DNA from: Burkholderiaceae bacterium 26
GTDB taxonomy: Bacteria; Pseudomonadota; Gammaproteobacteria; Burkholderiales; Burkholderiaceae
DNA: 64,000 nucleotides
Direction: 5' to 3'
NCBI GenBank assembly: GCA_000955795.1
Contig: JYOB01000014.1
Location: forward strand, 368,537-432,536
This document shows positions 25,477 to 34,907 of the stretch, piece after piece (within the stretch, counting starts at the first letter, position 1; each line of letters starts with the position of its first letter). The translations under genes and the position numbers were made by a program. The notes under the pieces are model-generated. The model ran no database searches and had not been told where the DNA came from. It saw only the letters and a list, made by a program, of their open reading frames with translations.

Positions 25477-26373
25477 ATGAGTGGATCTGAGCCGGGTTGG
25501 GAGCTGTATCGGACCTTTCTTGCTGTCGTGCGAGAAGGATCGCTGTCGGGTGCGGCGCGCGCGCTTGGGCTGACGCAGCCGACGGCGGGCCGGCATGTCG
25601 ATGCGCTGGAACGGGCGCTGGGCATGTCGCTGTTCATCCGCACGCAGCAGGGGCTGAGCCCGACAGAAGCGGCGCTATCGCTGCGGCCGTTTGCCGAATC
25701 GCTCGAAGCCACCAGCGCCGCCTTGCTGCGCGCCGCCTCCAGCCAGGGCGAGGGTGTGCGCGGCACCGTGCGCATCACCGCCAGCGAGGTCGTGGCGGTG
25801 GAAGTGTTGCCGCCCATCCTCGCCGATCTGCACGCCGCCTATCCGGAGCTGACGCTCGAACTTGTGCCGTCCAACCGCATGGAAGACCTGCTGCGCCGCG
25901 AGGCGGACATCGCTGTGCGCATGCAGCCGCCGAGCCAGGGCGTGCTAGTCGCGCGGCATCTGGGCGAGATTGAATTGGGGCTGTTTGCGCATCGGCGCTA
26001 TCTGGCACAGCGCGGCACGCCAACCACGGTGGAAGAACTCGCTGGCCACACTTTGATCGGCTACGACAAAGAAAACGCATTCCTGCGCAGCGTGCGAGCG
26101 CAGTTCCCATGGATCCAACGCAACCGCTTCGCGCTGCGCACCGACAGTGATCTGGCTGCGATTGCCGCGCTGCGTGCGGGCTTTGGTGTTGGCTTCTGCC
26201 AGGTCGGCTTGGCACGGCACAACGTGGATCTGGTTCGGCTGTTCAGCGATCAGATCACCATCACGCTCGACACGTGGCTCGCGATGCACGAAGACCTGCG
26301 TGACAGCCCGCGCTGCCGCGTCGTGTTTGACGCGTTGGCCTCGGGGTTGCTGCGGTACATCAACGGCGATTGA
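25477..26373 (+). CDS. LysR-family transcriptional regulator
   Basis: 298-residue LTTR. The N-terminal HTH is TFLAVVREGSLSGAARALGL, then TQPTAGRHVDALERALG; the effector domain begins GTVRITASEVVAVEVLPPIL. The start at 25477 (MSGSEPGWEL) gives the usual length; a much longer frame running back to 24469 is antisense shadow of the epimerase-like gene. Divergence from that gene is the classic LTTR layout, so it likely controls it. Effector unknown. Confidence 0.9.
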   Translation: MSGSEPGWELYRTFLAVVREGSLSGAARALGLTQPTAGRHVDALERALGMSLFIRTQQGLSPTEAALSLRPFAESLEATSAALLRAASSQGEGVRGTVRITASEVVAVEVLPPILADLHAAYPELTLELVPSNRMEDLLRREADIAVRMQPPSQGVLVARHLGEIELGLFAHRRYLAQRGTPTTVEELAGHTLIGYDKENAFLRSVRAQFPWIQRNRFALRTDSDLAAIAALRAGFGVGFCQVGLARHNVDLVRLFSDQITITLDTWLAMHEDLRDSPRCRVVFDALASGLLRYINGD

Positions 26374-26385
26374 TCGATCGCGTTG

Positions 26386-26601
26386 TTATCGCTTCTGGCG
26401 CAACGGGTCGAGCAGACCCTTCAGGCCGTTGTGATCCAGCTCCTGCATCAGCGCGATCAACCGGCCGATCTGCCCGGGCGGAAAGCCTTCGCGCGCGAAC
26501 CAGTTGAGGTAATGGCCCGGCAGGTCGGCAATCAGGCGGCCCTTGTATTTGCCAAAGGGCATTTGCGTGGTGACGAGGCGTTGGAGGTCTTCGGGTTGCA
26601 T
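26386..26601 (-). CDS. DUF3820-family small protein
   Basis: 71-residue protein with the strongly conserved DUF3820 pattern: MPFGKYKGRLIADLPGHYLNWFAREGFP then LIALMQELDHNGLKGLLDPL (the first string is 14-41). Function unproven; related proteins are labelled putative quorum-sensing-regulated virulence factors. It begins 5 bp after the stop of the LysR gene at 26607-27515 on the same strand, so the two probably share a transcript, and is convergent with the LysR gene at 25477. Confidence 0.85.
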   Translation of the reverse strand: MQPEDLQRLVTTQMPFGKYKGRLIADLPGHYLNWFAREGFPPGQIGRLIALMQELDHNGLKGLLDPLRQKR

Positions 26602-26606
26602 GGGCG

Positions 26607-27515
26607 CTATTGTGCCGTCGATGTGGGGACAAGCGCGGGCACCTGCTCCAGCAAATGCGCAACAAAACTGGAGAGCTTCGGCAACGGCCGCCGATCCTGC
26701 CGATACACGATATGAATCGGCCGCGGATCGGGTGCATACGCTTGCAGTACGCGCACGAGGCGGCCGCTTGCCAAGTCCTCTGCGACGAGCACTTCGGGCT
26801 GCAGCAGCAAGCCCGCACCGGCAACCGCTGCAGCGCGCAGGCCGTGGCCGTCGTTGCAGGTGAAGGCAGGGTCGTCGCGCCACGGCGTGTCGCCATCCCA
26901 GCCGCGCAGCTGCCACGCATTGCGGTTGTTCCACACCATGTGTGAGAGGCAGCGATGCTGCGATAGGTCCGCCGGTGTTTCCGGCCGCCCGTGCCGCGCA
27001 AGGTAATCCGGCGAGGCGCAGATGACCATGCGATACACGCACAGCGGCTTGGCTACCAAGTCGGCGTCGCCCAGCGGCCCGATGCGGATGGCAAGGTCGA
27101 ACCCCTCGTCGACGAGATCGACCATGCTGTTGCTCAGGTTCAGCTCCACGCGCACCTGCGGATGTGCCTGCTGGAACGTCGCCGCCAACGGCGCGATCAC
27201 GCACGCGCCAAACGTGGTGGGCGCACTCACGCGCAGGGTGCCCGATGGCGATGCGCGCAGCCGTTCGACGGACGTTTCCGCCCAGCGCACCTGTTCCAGC
27301 ACGCGTTTGGCGTCTTCGTAGAACACGCGGCCGGCGTCGGTCAGGCTCTGGCGGCGCGTGCTGCGCTGGAGCAGGCGCGCGCCCAATTGCGTCTCCAGCG
27401 CGCTCACATATTTGCCGACCATGACCGCGGACATTTCCAGCCGCGCCGCTGCCTCGGTGAAATTGCCGCCTTCCACCACAGCGACGAAGGTTTCCATGCT
27501 GCGAAGCTTATCCAT
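26607..27515 (-). CDS. LysR-family transcriptional regulator (CrgA/DhcR-like)
   Basis: 302-residue LTTR. HTH region METFVAVVEGGNFTEAAARL followed by SAVMVGKYVSALETQLGARL; effector domain starts SGTLRVSAPTTFGACVIAPL and contains DEGFDLAIRIGPLGDADLVA, typical of the large CrgA-like LTTR subgroup. It is divergent from the SDR gene at 27623 with a 107-bp spacer, so it probably regulates it. Confidence 0.92.
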   Translation of the reverse strand: MDKLRSMETFVAVVEGGNFTEAAARLEMSAVMVGKYVSALETQLGARLLQRSTRRQSLTDAGRVFYEDAKRVLEQVRWAETSVERLRASPSGTLRVSAPTTFGACVIAPLAATFQQAHPQVRVELNLSNSMVDLVDEGFDLAIRIGPLGDADLVAKPLCVYRMVICASPDYLARHGRPETPADLSQHRCLSHMVWNNRNAWQLRGWDGDTPWRDDPAFTCNDGHGLRAAAVAGAGLLLQPEVLVAEDLASGRLVRVLQAYAPDPRPIHIVYRQDRRPLPKLSSFVAHLLEQVPALVPTSTAQ

Positions 27516-27622
27516 ATTCCGAACTATTGATTTGGAATGGTCGAAGGTATCACGGCTTTATCGCATGATGGGTTCGGCCAAGAATAGGCGCCATTCCAAC
27601 CGGATTTGTGAAGGAGCAGAGC

Positions 27623-28228
27623 ATGAAAATCGTCGTGATTGGTGCCAGCGGCACGCTTGGCCGCGCGGTAGTTACGGAACTGGAGCAGGGCGGTGTGCAC
27701 GAGATCATCCGTGTCGGGCGCACGCAGGGTGAGCATCAGGTCGACATCACCAACGCCGACAGCGTGGCCGCGCTGTTCGACAGGCTTGGCCGTGTGGACG
27801 CCATCGTCTCCACAGCCGGCAACTTGTTCTTCGGGCCGCTCACCAAGATGACCGCGGCGGATTTTAATGTCGGCCTGCAGGACAAGCTGCTTGGGCAGGT
27901 GCGCCTGGCTCTGGTCGGCCAGCACTATCTAAACGATGGTGGTTCGATCACGCTGACGACCGGCATCGTCGGGCAGGAACCGATCGCGCAGGGCGCCAAC
28001 GCGACCGCCGTGAACGCGGGCGTAGAAGGCTTCGTGCGCGCAGCCGCGTGCGAGTTGCCGCGCAGCCTCCGCATCAATGCCGTAAGCCCGACCGTGCTGA
28101 CCGAATCCATGGGCGCATATGGCCCGTTCTTTCCCGGCTTCGAACCGGTGCCGGCGGCGCGCGCGGCGCTGGCCTACCGCCGCAGCGTGGAGGGCGTGCA
28201 GAGCGGGCGGGTGTATCGCGTGGGCTGA
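27623..28228 (+). CDS. atypical short-chain dehydrogenase lacking the Tyr/Lys pair
   Basis: 201-residue short SDR. The cofactor loop VVIGASGTLGRAVVTEL and the VDAIVSTAGN (NAG-like) motif are present. Where classical SDRs have YxxxK, this protein reads NATAVNAGVEGFVRAAACEL; aligned on the EGF that follows, Ala replaces Tyr and Asn replaces Lys. INAVSPTVLTES follows as usual. A subfamily with this change is known to me, with no reaction assigned. AAGGAG at 27611-27616 supports the ATG at 27623. Divergent from a LysR gene. Confidence 0.88.
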   Translation: MKIVVIGASGTLGRAVVTELEQGGVHEIIRVGRTQGEHQVDITNADSVAALFDRLGRVDAIVSTAGNLFFGPLTKMTAADFNVGLQDKLLGQVRLALVGQHYLNDGGSITLTTGIVGQEPIAQGANATAVNAGVEGFVRAAACELPRSLRINAVSPTVLTESMGAYGPFFPGFEPVPAARAALAYRRSVEGVQSGRVYRVG

Positions 28229-28382
28229 ATCTGCCCAGGTCGTGAACACGTTAAGGTTTCGGGTATCTCCCCCTTGCCCGGGTGGCGTGACTCCTTCTAG
28301 ACTCGTTCATCCCCGACCCAGCGGTCGGCCAATCGCAGATCAGGGCGGGCGCAGACCCGCTCGGCACATCTCAGGAGACGGC

Positions 28383-29531
28383 ATGAAGGTTTCGCGCGCA
28401 TCCCGCATTGCACTCGCCGCAATGGCGCTGTTGTCAGGTACGGCATTCGCCCAGGTGAAGGTCGGCATCACGGTGTCTGCCACGGGCCCGGCCGCCTCGC
28501 TCGGCATTCCGGAAAAGAACACCGTGGCGCTGCTGCCCAAGGAAATCGCGGGCAAGAAGATCGAGTACATCGTGCTCGACGATGCGTCGGACACGACGAC
28601 TGCCGTCAAGAACACGCGCAAGCTGATCACCGAAGACAAGGTCGACCTGGTGATCGGCTCGACCGTCACGCCGAACTCGCTGGCGATGGTGGATGTGGTG
28701 GCCGAGAGCGAAACGCCGATGATCACCCTGGCTGCATCGGCGCGCATCATCGAGCCGATGGACGCCAAGCGGGCGTGGGTGTTCAAGACGCCGCAAAACG
28801 ATTCGCACATGGCGACCGCCATTGCCGAGCACATGGTCAACCACGGCGTGAAGACCGTCGCGCTGATCGGCTTTGCCGATGCTTATGGCGATTCGTGGGC
28901 GCAGGAGTTCGATAAGGTGGCGGGGTTGCGCAAGCTGAAGGTTGTCGCCAACGAGCGGTTCGCTCGCACCGATACGTCGGTGACAGGGCAGGTGCTGAAG
29001 ATCATGTCGGCCAATCCCGACGCAGTGCTGATCGCAGGCTCGGGTACGCCTGCCGCGCTGCCGGAGCGGGCGCTTAAAGAGCGAGGCTACAAGGGGAAGC
29101 TGTATCAGACGCACGGCGTGGCGAACGCCGACTTCCTGCGCGTGTGCGGCAAGGACTGTGACGGCACGTTCCTACCGGCAGGCCCGATCTTGGTTGCCGA
29201 GCAACTGCCCGACAGCAACCCGGTGAAGAAGCCGGCTCTGGCGTACAAGACCGCGTATGAGAAGGCCTACGGCGGGCAGGTCTCCACGTTCGGCGGACAC
29301 ATGTGGGATGCCGGTTTGTTGTTCACGCATGCGATGCCCGAAGCGCTGAAGAAGGGGCAACCCGGCACGCCGGCGTTCCGCAAGGGGCTGCGCGATGCGA
29401 TGGAGACGACCACCAATCTGGCGATCTCGCACGGCGTGATGAACATGAACGCGAAGGATCACCTCGGGCTGGACCAGCGGGCGCGGGTGATGGTGGAGAT
29501 CAAGGACGGGAAGTGGAAGCTGCAGAACTGA
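28383..29531 (+). CDS. orphan ABC transporter substrate-binding protein, amino acid type
   Basis: 382-residue precursor with signal peptide (RIALAAMALLSGTAFAQ). The mature part is a Peripla_BP_6 protein: VKVGITVSATGPAASLGIPE, KVDLVIGSTVTPNSLAMVDV and VALIGFADAYGDSWAQEFDK. A Cys pair in VCGKDCDGTF may form a disulfide. It is not next to any permease or ATPase gene, so it either feeds an uptake system elsewhere, perhaps the liv genes 7 kb upstream, or acts with a sensor. An AGGAGA upstream sets the start, and a strong terminator follows. Confidence 0.9.
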   Translation: MKVSRASRIALAAMALLSGTAFAQVKVGITVSATGPAASLGIPEKNTVALLPKEIAGKKIEYIVLDDASDTTTAVKNTRKLITEDKVDLVIGSTVTPNSLAMVDVVAESETPMITLAASARIIEPMDAKRAWVFKTPQNDSHMATAIAEHMVNHGVKTVALIGFADAYGDSWAQEFDKVAGLRKLKVVANERFARTDTSVTGQVLKIMSANPDAVLIAGSGTPAALPERALKERGYKGKLYQTHGVANADFLRVCGKDCDGTFLPAGPILVAEQLPDSNPVKKPALAYKTAYEKAYGGQVSTFGGHMWDAGLLFTHAMPEALKKGQPGTPAFRKGLRDAMETTTNLAISHGVMNMNAKDHLGLDQRARVMVEIKDGKWKLQN

Positions 29532-29557
29532 CGACGTAGCCAACGTCATCGCCCCAC

Positions 29558-29594
29558 GCAAAACGCACGGTTCGCGCCGTGCGTTTTGCTTTTT
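29558..29594 (+). terminator. strong rho-independent terminator
   Basis: GCAAAACGCACGG (29558-29570) pairs perfectly with CCGTGCGTTTTGC (29577-29589) around TTCGCG, followed by TTTTTGG. It ends the transcript of the orphan binding protein. Confidence 0.93.
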
Positions 29595-30035
29595 GGGGCT
29601 CAAGCGGTAACGGGGCTCTTGGGTATGGGCGATGCCGTAGTCTTGGACAACGCGGCCTGGATTTCGGTGGGGCCCGTCAGTCAACTTCAGACCGGCCGTG
29701 CGACGAGGCGCTCACGTGTCATGCGCGACCGCAGTTCCGATTGCTGCTGCGAACACTCGATGCCGCGCATCAGTGGCGAATAGGGCGATTGCAGCGAACA
29801 ATCGGCGCGGCCGAGCGGCGTGCTCCATTTGCGCCGCATCGAAATTCAAAACGCCTATGTGGGGGATTTCTGCCGGCACACGGCTGCCTAGCCGATCACG
29901 GTTTCCGCGTGGCCGGTCTATCGCTTTCATCTCTATTTCCCCCGCGACGCTACAGCTTGCACGACAAGCCTGCGGTCTTCATCGATTTTCTGCCGCCTGT
30001 TCGGGCGGCGAAGGCTGGGCGCCTGCCGGTTAATG

Positions 30036-30051
30036 TGTTTCACGTGAAACA
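30036..30051. promoter_or_regulatory. parS site 1
   Basis: TGTTTCACGTGAAACA, a perfect 16-bp palindrome identical to the chromosomal parS consensus bound by ParB. It lies 3.6 kb upstream of parB and in the mnmG leader region. Confidence 0.95.
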
Positions 30052-30075
30052 CCAACGTGGTCAGCAAGCGGTGCA

Positions 30076-30091
30076 TGTTTCACGTGAAACA
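30076..30091. promoter_or_regulatory. parS site 2
   Basis: Second perfect copy of TGTTTCACGTGAAACA, centre exactly 40 bp from the first. It ends 63 bp before the mnmG -10 element, so ParB spreading from here could influence that promoter. Confidence 0.95.
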
Positions 30092-30204
30092 TGAAAAGCA
30101 GCCGAATTTTGTCTCGATTGCCGCATGGTCGAACTGCGGTGAAGCTGCGCGACTTATAATTCCGCTTCTTCAAATTTTCGATGCCTCCATGCGAGGAGGA
30201 AGCC

Positions 30205-32154
30205 ATGCTGTATCCAATTGAATTCGATGTGATCGTGGTGGGCGGCGGGCACGCCGGCACCGAGGCCGCCTTGGCGGCGGCGCGCATGGGTTGCCAGACC
30301 CTGCTGCTGACGCACAACATCGAGACACTGGGGCAGATGAGCTGCAATCCGTCCATCGGGGGCATTGGCAAGGGCCATCTGGTCAAGGAAGTCGATGCGC
30401 TGGGCGGGGCCATGGCCATCGCAACGGATGAGGGCGGTATCCAATTCCGTATCCTCAATTCCAGCAAGGGGCCGGCCGTGCGTGCGACCCGTGCTCAGGC
30501 GGACCGCGTACTGTACAAAGCTGCCATCCGCCATCGCCTGGAAAACCAGCCGAATCTGATGCTGTTCCAGCAGGCCGTGGAAGACCTGCTGGTGGAGGGC
30601 GACCGCGTAGTCGGGGCAGTGACACAGGTTGGCGTGCAGTTCCGTGCACGTGCCGTGGTGCTGACGGCAGGGACGTTCCTCGACGGCAAGATCCACGTCG
30701 GGCTGAACAACTACACCGGCGGCCGCGCGGGCGACCCGGCCGCGGTGTCGCTGTCGGCGCGTCTGAAGGAATTGAAGCTGCCGCAAGGGCGCCTCAAGAC
30801 CGGTACGCCGCCGCGCATTGACGGCCGCTCCATCAATTTTTCCGTGCTGGAAGAGCAACCAGGCGATCTCGATCCGGTGCCGGTGTTCTCGTTCATGGGG
30901 CGTGCGGACATGCATCCGCGGCAAGTGCCATGCTGGGTGACGCACACCAACGAGCGCACGCACGACATCATCCGCGCCGGGTTGGATCGCTCCCCGATGT
31001 ACACGGGCGTTATCGAAGGCGTGGGGCCGCGCTATTGCCCGAGCATCGAAGACAAGATCCACCGCTTCGCCAGCAAGGATAGCCACCAGATTTTTCTGGA
31101 GCCGGAAGGCTTGGCGACCAACGAGTTCTATCCGAACGGCGTGTCGACCAGCCTGCCGTTTGATGTGCAGCTCGACCTGATCCACTCGATGCGCGGCCTG
31201 GAGAGCGCCCACATCCTGCGCCCTGGTTACGCCATCGAGTACGACTACTTCGACCCGCGCGGGCTGAAGGCCTCGCTGGAATCCAAGGCGATTTCCGGCC
31301 TGTTCTTCGCCGGCCAGATCAACGGCACGACTGGTTACGAAGAGGCCGCGGCGCAAGGTCTGCTGGCCGGTATCAACGCCGGCTTGCAAGTGCAGGGCAA
31401 GGATGCATGGACGCCGCGCCGCGATCAGGCTTATCTGGGCGTGCTCGTAGACGACCTCATCACGCGAGGCGTGACCGAGCCTTACCGCATGTTCACTAGC
31501 CGCGCCGAATTCCGCCTGAGCCTGCGCGAAGACAACGCCGACATGCGCCTGACAGAAGTCGGGCGCACGCTGGGCGTGGTTGACGACGCGCGTTGGGACG
31601 CCTTCAACCGCAAGCGCGACGCTGTTTCACGTGAAACAGAGCGCCTCAAGTCGACTTGGGTGAATCCGGCCACGCTTCCGCTGAAAGATGCCGAACCAGT
31701 TTTGGGCAAGGGGATTGAGCGTGAGTACGCCCTGGCCGACTTGCTGCGCCGCCCGAACGTGACCTACGAAACGCTCATGGGCATGCAGGGCGGAAAGTAC
31801 GCGCCTGAAGCCCCGTTGGCTGAAGATCCGTTGCTGGCCGAGCAGATCCGCGAGCAGGTCGAAATCGGCATCAAATACCACGGCTACATCGCCCGGCAAG
31901 CCGATGAAGTGGAGCGTCTGGGTGCAAACGAGAACACCCGTCTGCCTGCGAATTTCGACTATTCGCAAGTGCGAGGTCTGTCGATCGAGGTGCAACAGAA
32001 GCTGGCCAAGCACAAGCCTGAGACCATCGGGCAGGCTTCGCGTATCTCCGGCGTCACGCCGGCCGCCGTGTCGCTGCTGCTCGTGCACTTGAAGAAGGGC
32101 GTGTTGCGCGGCCAAGTGGGCCCGCGCACCGATTCCCAAGGCGAGGCAGCTTGA
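30205..32154 (+). CDS. mnmG: tRNA uridine-5-carboxymethylaminomethyl modification enzyme MnmG (GidA)
   Basis: 649-residue FAD protein that with MnmE builds the cmnm5 group on the wobble uridine of certain tRNAs. The FAD motif is [14 protein letters not shown] (Gly13-Gly18), then [20 protein letters not shown] with the catalytic Cys, [13 protein letters not shown] and the second nucleotide motif [17 protein letters not shown]. The C-terminal helical domain ends normally. GAGGAGGAAG before the ATG at 30205 fixes the start. A parS site lies within the coding sequence at 31623-31638. Its TGA overlaps the rsmG start by one base, the usual gid pair. Confidence 0.98.
   Translation: MLYPIEFDVIVVGGGHAGTEAALAAARMGCQTLLLTHNIETLGQMSCNPSIGGIGKGHLVKEVDALGGAMAIATDEGGIQFRILNSSKGPAVRATRAQADRVLYKAAIRHRLENQPNLMLFQQAVEDLLVEGDRVVGAVTQVGVQFRARAVVLTAGTFLDGKIHVGLNNYTGGRAGDPAAVSLSARLKELKLPQGRLKTGTPPRIDGRSINFSVLEEQPGDLDPVPVFSFMGRADMHPRQVPCWVTHTNERTHDIIRAGLDRSPMYTGVIEGVGPRYCPSIEDKIHRFASKDSHQIFLEPEGLATNEFYPNGVSTSLPFDVQLDLIHSMRGLESAHILRPGYAIEYDYFDPRGLKASLESKAISGLFFAGQINGTTGYEEAAAQGLLAGINAGLQVQGKDAWTPRRDQAYLGVLVDDLITRGVTEPYRMFTSRAEFRLSLREDNADMRLTEVGRTLGVVDDARWDAFNRKRDAVSRETERLKSTWVNPATLPLKDAEPVLGKGIEREYALADLLRRPNVTYETLMGMQGGKYAPEAPLAEDPLLAEQIREQVEIGIKYHGYIARQADEVERLGANENTRLPANFDYSQVRGLSIEVQQKLAKHKPETIGQASRISGVTPAAVSLLLVHLKKGVLRGQVGPRTDSQGEAA
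31623..31638. promoter_or_regulatory. parS site 3, inside mnmG
   Basis: A third perfect TGTTTCACGTGAAACA inside the mnmG reading frame, where it encodes part of AVSRETE. It is about 1.55 kb from site 2 and 1.2 kb upstream of parA. Confidence 0.95.
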
Positions 32155-32822
32155 TGGCGGATGCACTAACTGACGCCCGGGCAGAGTTGGAAGCCGGCGC
32201 CCGCGCGCTTGGCTTGTCGCTGGACAGCGCGCAAGTCGATCGCCTGCTCGCTTACCAAGGGCTGCTCGCCAAATGGAATCGCGTCTATAACCTGACGGCC
32301 ATTCGCGACGCCGGCGACATGCTGACGCATCACTTGCTGGATTCGCTCTCGGCCGTGTCGCGCATTGCTGAGCTGGCTCGGCGTGCTCAACCTGACGCGC
32401 CGCGCGTGCTGGACGTCGGTTCGGGCGGCGGTCTGCCTGGTATTCCGCTGGCCATCGCTTTTCCAGATGTCAGCGTCACGATGGCCGATATCGTGCAAAA
32501 GAAGACGGCCTTCCTGACGCAGTGCCGAGCCGAGCTTGGCCTGACCAATGCCCAGTCGCATTGGGGCCACGTGGAAAAGCTGGCTGATGCCACCGGCTAC
32601 GGCGTCATCACCTCGCGCGCGTTTGCCGAGCTGGTGGATTTCGTGAATCTGGCCGGTCATCTGCTGGCTCCGGGCGGCCGCATGGTCGCCATGAAGGGCG
32701 TGCGCCCGGATGCCGAAATCGAACGCCTGCCCGCCGGCTGGACAGTCGAGGCCATCGAACGCCTGAGCGTCCCGGGGCTGTCGGCCGAGCGTCACCTGGT
32801 CATCCTTGCGCCGTCGGCGTGA
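32154..32822 (+). CDS. rsmG: 16S rRNA (guanine527-N7)-methyltransferase RsmG (GidB)
   Basis: 222-residue SAM-dependent methyltransferase acting on G527 of 16S rRNA. Motifs: [22 protein letters not shown], the SAM loop [17 protein letters not shown], and [14 protein letters not shown]. Loss of the enzyme gives low-level streptomycin resistance in other bacteria. The ATG at 32154 shares its A with the mnmG stop TGA; a TTG one codon earlier is possible but unlikely. Confidence 0.97.
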   Translation: MADALTDARAELEAGARALGLSLDSAQVDRLLAYQGLLAKWNRVYNLTAIRDAGDMLTHHLLDSLSAVSRIAELARRAQPDAPRVLDVGSGGGLPGIPLAIAFPDVSVTMADIVQKKTAFLTQCRAELGLTNAQSHWGHVEKLADATGYGVITSRAFAELVDFVNLAGHLLAPGGRMVAMKGVRPDAEIERLPAGWTVEAIERLSVPGLSAERHLVILAPSA

Positions 32823-32859
32823 GCGAACGTTGTAGCGAGCCATTCACCGCAGAGGAGTC

Positions 32860-33648
32860 ATGTCGAATATTTTCGTGATCGCCAACCAGAAGGGTGGGGT
32901 CGGCAAGACCACCACCACGGTGAATCTCGCGGCCGGGCTGGCCGCGCAAGGGCAGCGCGTGCTGCTGGTCGACCTCGACCCGCAGGGCAACGCCTCGATG
33001 GGCTCGGGCATTGACAAGCACACGCTCGAATTCAGCGTCTACCAAGTTCTTGTTGGGCTGGCGACGATTCCGCAGGCGCGCAAGCGCTCCGAGGCGGGGC
33101 GCTATGACGTGTTGCCAGCGAACCGTGACCTGGCCGGCGCCGAAGTCGAACTGGTCGATCTGGAGCATCGCGAAAATCGCCTCAAGCTCGCGCTCGCCGA
33201 GGTAGAAGCCGATTACGATTTCGTCCTCATCGATTGCCCGCCGTCGCTGTCGCTGCTCACGCTCAACGGCCTGTGTGCCGCGCACGGCGTCGTCGTCCCA
33301 ATGCAGTGCGAGTACTTTGCGCTCGAAGGCCTGTCGGATCTGGTGAACACCATCAAGCAGGTGCACGCCAATCTGAACCGCGACCTCAAGGTGATCGGTC
33401 TGTTGCGCGTGATGTTCGACCCGCGCGTGACGCTGCAGCAGCAGGTATCGGCGCAGCTCGAATCGCATTTCGGCGACAAGGTGTTCAAGACGGTCATCCC
33501 GCGCAACGTGCGTCTGGCCGAAGCGCCGTCGTACGGCATGCCGGGCGTGGCGTTTGACGTGGCATCGAAGGGCGCCAAGGCCTATCTGGATTTCGGCGCC
33601 GAGATGATCGCGCGCGTGCGGCAGATGGCGGCCGAGATGCCAGCCTGA
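32860..33648 (+). CDS. parA: chromosome-partitioning ATPase ParA (Soj)
   Basis: 262-residue Walker-type ATPase. The deviant Walker A motif is KGGVGKTTT (residues 11-19, signature Lys11), followed by the VDLDPQGNAS motif and the DCPPSLSLLTL (Walker B) motif. ParA binds non-specific DNA and, stimulated by ParB, moves origins apart. The short N-terminus, without an HTH, is that of chromosomal ParA. AGAGGAG precedes the ATG. It lies between rsmG and parB. Confidence 0.97.
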   Translation: MSNIFVIANQKGGVGKTTTTVNLAAGLAAQGQRVLLVDLDPQGNASMGSGIDKHTLEFSVYQVLVGLATIPQARKRSEAGRYDVLPANRDLAGAEVELVDLEHRENRLKLALAEVEADYDFVLIDCPPSLSLLTLNGLCAAHGVVVPMQCEYFALEGLSDLVNTIKQVHANLNRDLKVIGLLRVMFDPRVTLQQQVSAQLESHFGDKVFKTVIPRNVRLAEAPSYGMPGVAFDVASKGAKAYLDFGAEMIARVRQMAAEMPA

Positions 33649-33665
33649 GCGGTAAGAGGAACAAC

Positions 33666-34577
33666 ATGAGCACGATGAAGAAAAAGGGACTGGGCCGAGG
33701 CCTCGAGGCGCTGCTCGGCAGTCCCGCCGAGATTGTCGAAGCTGCCAAGCAAGAGGGCGCGCCGACGGTGCTGAAGCTGGAGCAGATGCAGCCCGGCAAA
33801 TACCAGCCGCGCACGCGCATGGATGAAGGCGCGCTGCAGGAACTCGCCGCGAGCATCCGCGCGCAGGGCCTGATGCAGCCGATTCTGGTGCGCAAGGTCG
33901 AGTCTGACGGCACCAAGCCGAAGTACGAAATCATTGCGGGTGAACGCCGCTTCCGCGCTTCGCGCCTTGCCGGTCTGACGGAAGTGCCGGTGCTTGTGAA
34001 GGACGTGCCGGATGAGTCGGCCGCCGCCATGGCGCTGATCGAAAACATCCAGCGCGAAGACCTCAACCCGCTGGAAGAGGCGCAGGGCATCGCGCGCTTG
34101 GTGCGTGAATTCCAGTTCACACATGAGCAGGCGGCGGAATCGGTGGGGCGTTCGCGCAGCGCGGTGTCAAACCTGCTGCGTCTGCTCAATCTCGCCCAGC
34201 CTGTGCAGACCATGCTGATGGCCGGCGACCTGGATATGGGTCACGCCCGTGCGCTGCTCGCCGTCGACGGTGCCACGCAAATCACCTTGGCCAATCAGAT
34301 CGTCAACAAGCGCCTGTCGGTCCGCGAGACGGAAAAACTGGTGGCCCTGACGCTCAAGCCATTCGAGTTGAAGTCACTCAAGCAGAAGGGCGGTCATCAG
34401 GGCGGTCGCGACGTCGCGCGCCTGGAAGAGGAATTGGCTGATCAACTGGGCTTGGGCGTGCAGATCAAGCTGGCAGCGAAGGGCCGCGGTCAGCTGACCG
34501 TGCAATTCAGCAGCCTCGATGAGTTCGACGGTCTGTTGGCGCGTCTGCGTCCTGACGGCGACGAAGAAGCTGCCTGA
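33666..34577 (+). CDS. parB: chromosome-partitioning protein ParB (Spo0J)
   Basis: 303-residue parS-binding CTPase clamp. The N-terminal ParA-contacting tail is KKKGLGRGLEALLG; the CTP-binding region contains PRTRMDEGALQELAASI and GERRFRAS; box II is ENIQREDLNPLEEAQG; the HTH is THEQAAESVGRSRSAVSNLL. The C-terminal dimerisation domain ends the protein. It starts 17 bp after parA. Its targets are the three parS sites nearby. A 330-bp gap separates it from atpI. Confidence 0.97.
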   Translation: MSTMKKKGLGRGLEALLGSPAEIVEAAKQEGAPTVLKLEQMQPGKYQPRTRMDEGALQELAASIRAQGLMQPILVRKVESDGTKPKYEIIAGERRFRASRLAGLTEVPVLVKDVPDESAAAMALIENIQREDLNPLEEAQGIARLVREFQFTHEQAAESVGRSRSAVSNLLRLLNLAQPVQTMLMAGDLDMGHARALLAVDGATQITLANQIVNKRLSVRETEKLVALTLKPFELKSLKQKGGHQGGRDVARLEEELADQLGLGVQIKLAAKGRGQLTVQFSSLDEFDGLLARLRPDGDEEAA

Positions 34578-34907
34578 GTTCCGTCTGCGACAGTTTGACG
34601 CATAGGCCTTCGCCCGCGTCGTTGCGCCATTTGAGGGCAGTCAGTTGGCACGGAATTGGTGCGATTACCTCCCGCGTCATCGACGCTGAGTGTCGCCAGC
34701 ACCATCATGGAATCAACGGGGTGCCGCTCCATCAGGCGGATTCGGTGCCCTGGCAACAGCAACGTATTGCGCACGCGGTATGGAACGCGGCCGCGCAGAG
34801 TGCTGTCGAAGGCGCCCGCACGAGCGTTCGCTTGCGCGTTGACTGGCGAACGTCATGTCCCGTAAAATCGTGCGGTTTTAAATCCGCCTGACCCAAAGCG
34901 GTGCGGC
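34578..34907. other. parB-atpI gap with atp operon promoter
   Basis: 330 bp with no gene seen. The left 260 bp show nothing recognisable. The right end has the candidate atp promoter at 34839-34868. Confidence 0.6.
34839..34868 (+). promoter_or_regulatory. candidate sigma70 promoter of the atp operon
   Basis: TTGACT (34839-34844) and TAAAAT (34863-34868) with an 18-bp spacer lie about 40 bp before the atpI start. This is the best -35/-10 pair in the gap. Confidence 0.65.

Larger units (their letters stand above)
29532..30204. other. gap upstream of mnmG with parS sites and promoter
   Basis: 673 bp without a convincing gene; short frames here lack ribosome-binding sites and family resemblance. 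It holds the terminator at 29558-29594, two perfect parS sites (30036-30051 and 30076-30091), and a perfect -10 TATAAT at 30155-30160 that probably starts the mnmG-rsmG-par transcript, with no strong -35 at the ideal distance. Between 29600 and 30030 nothing was recognised. Confidence 0.7.
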
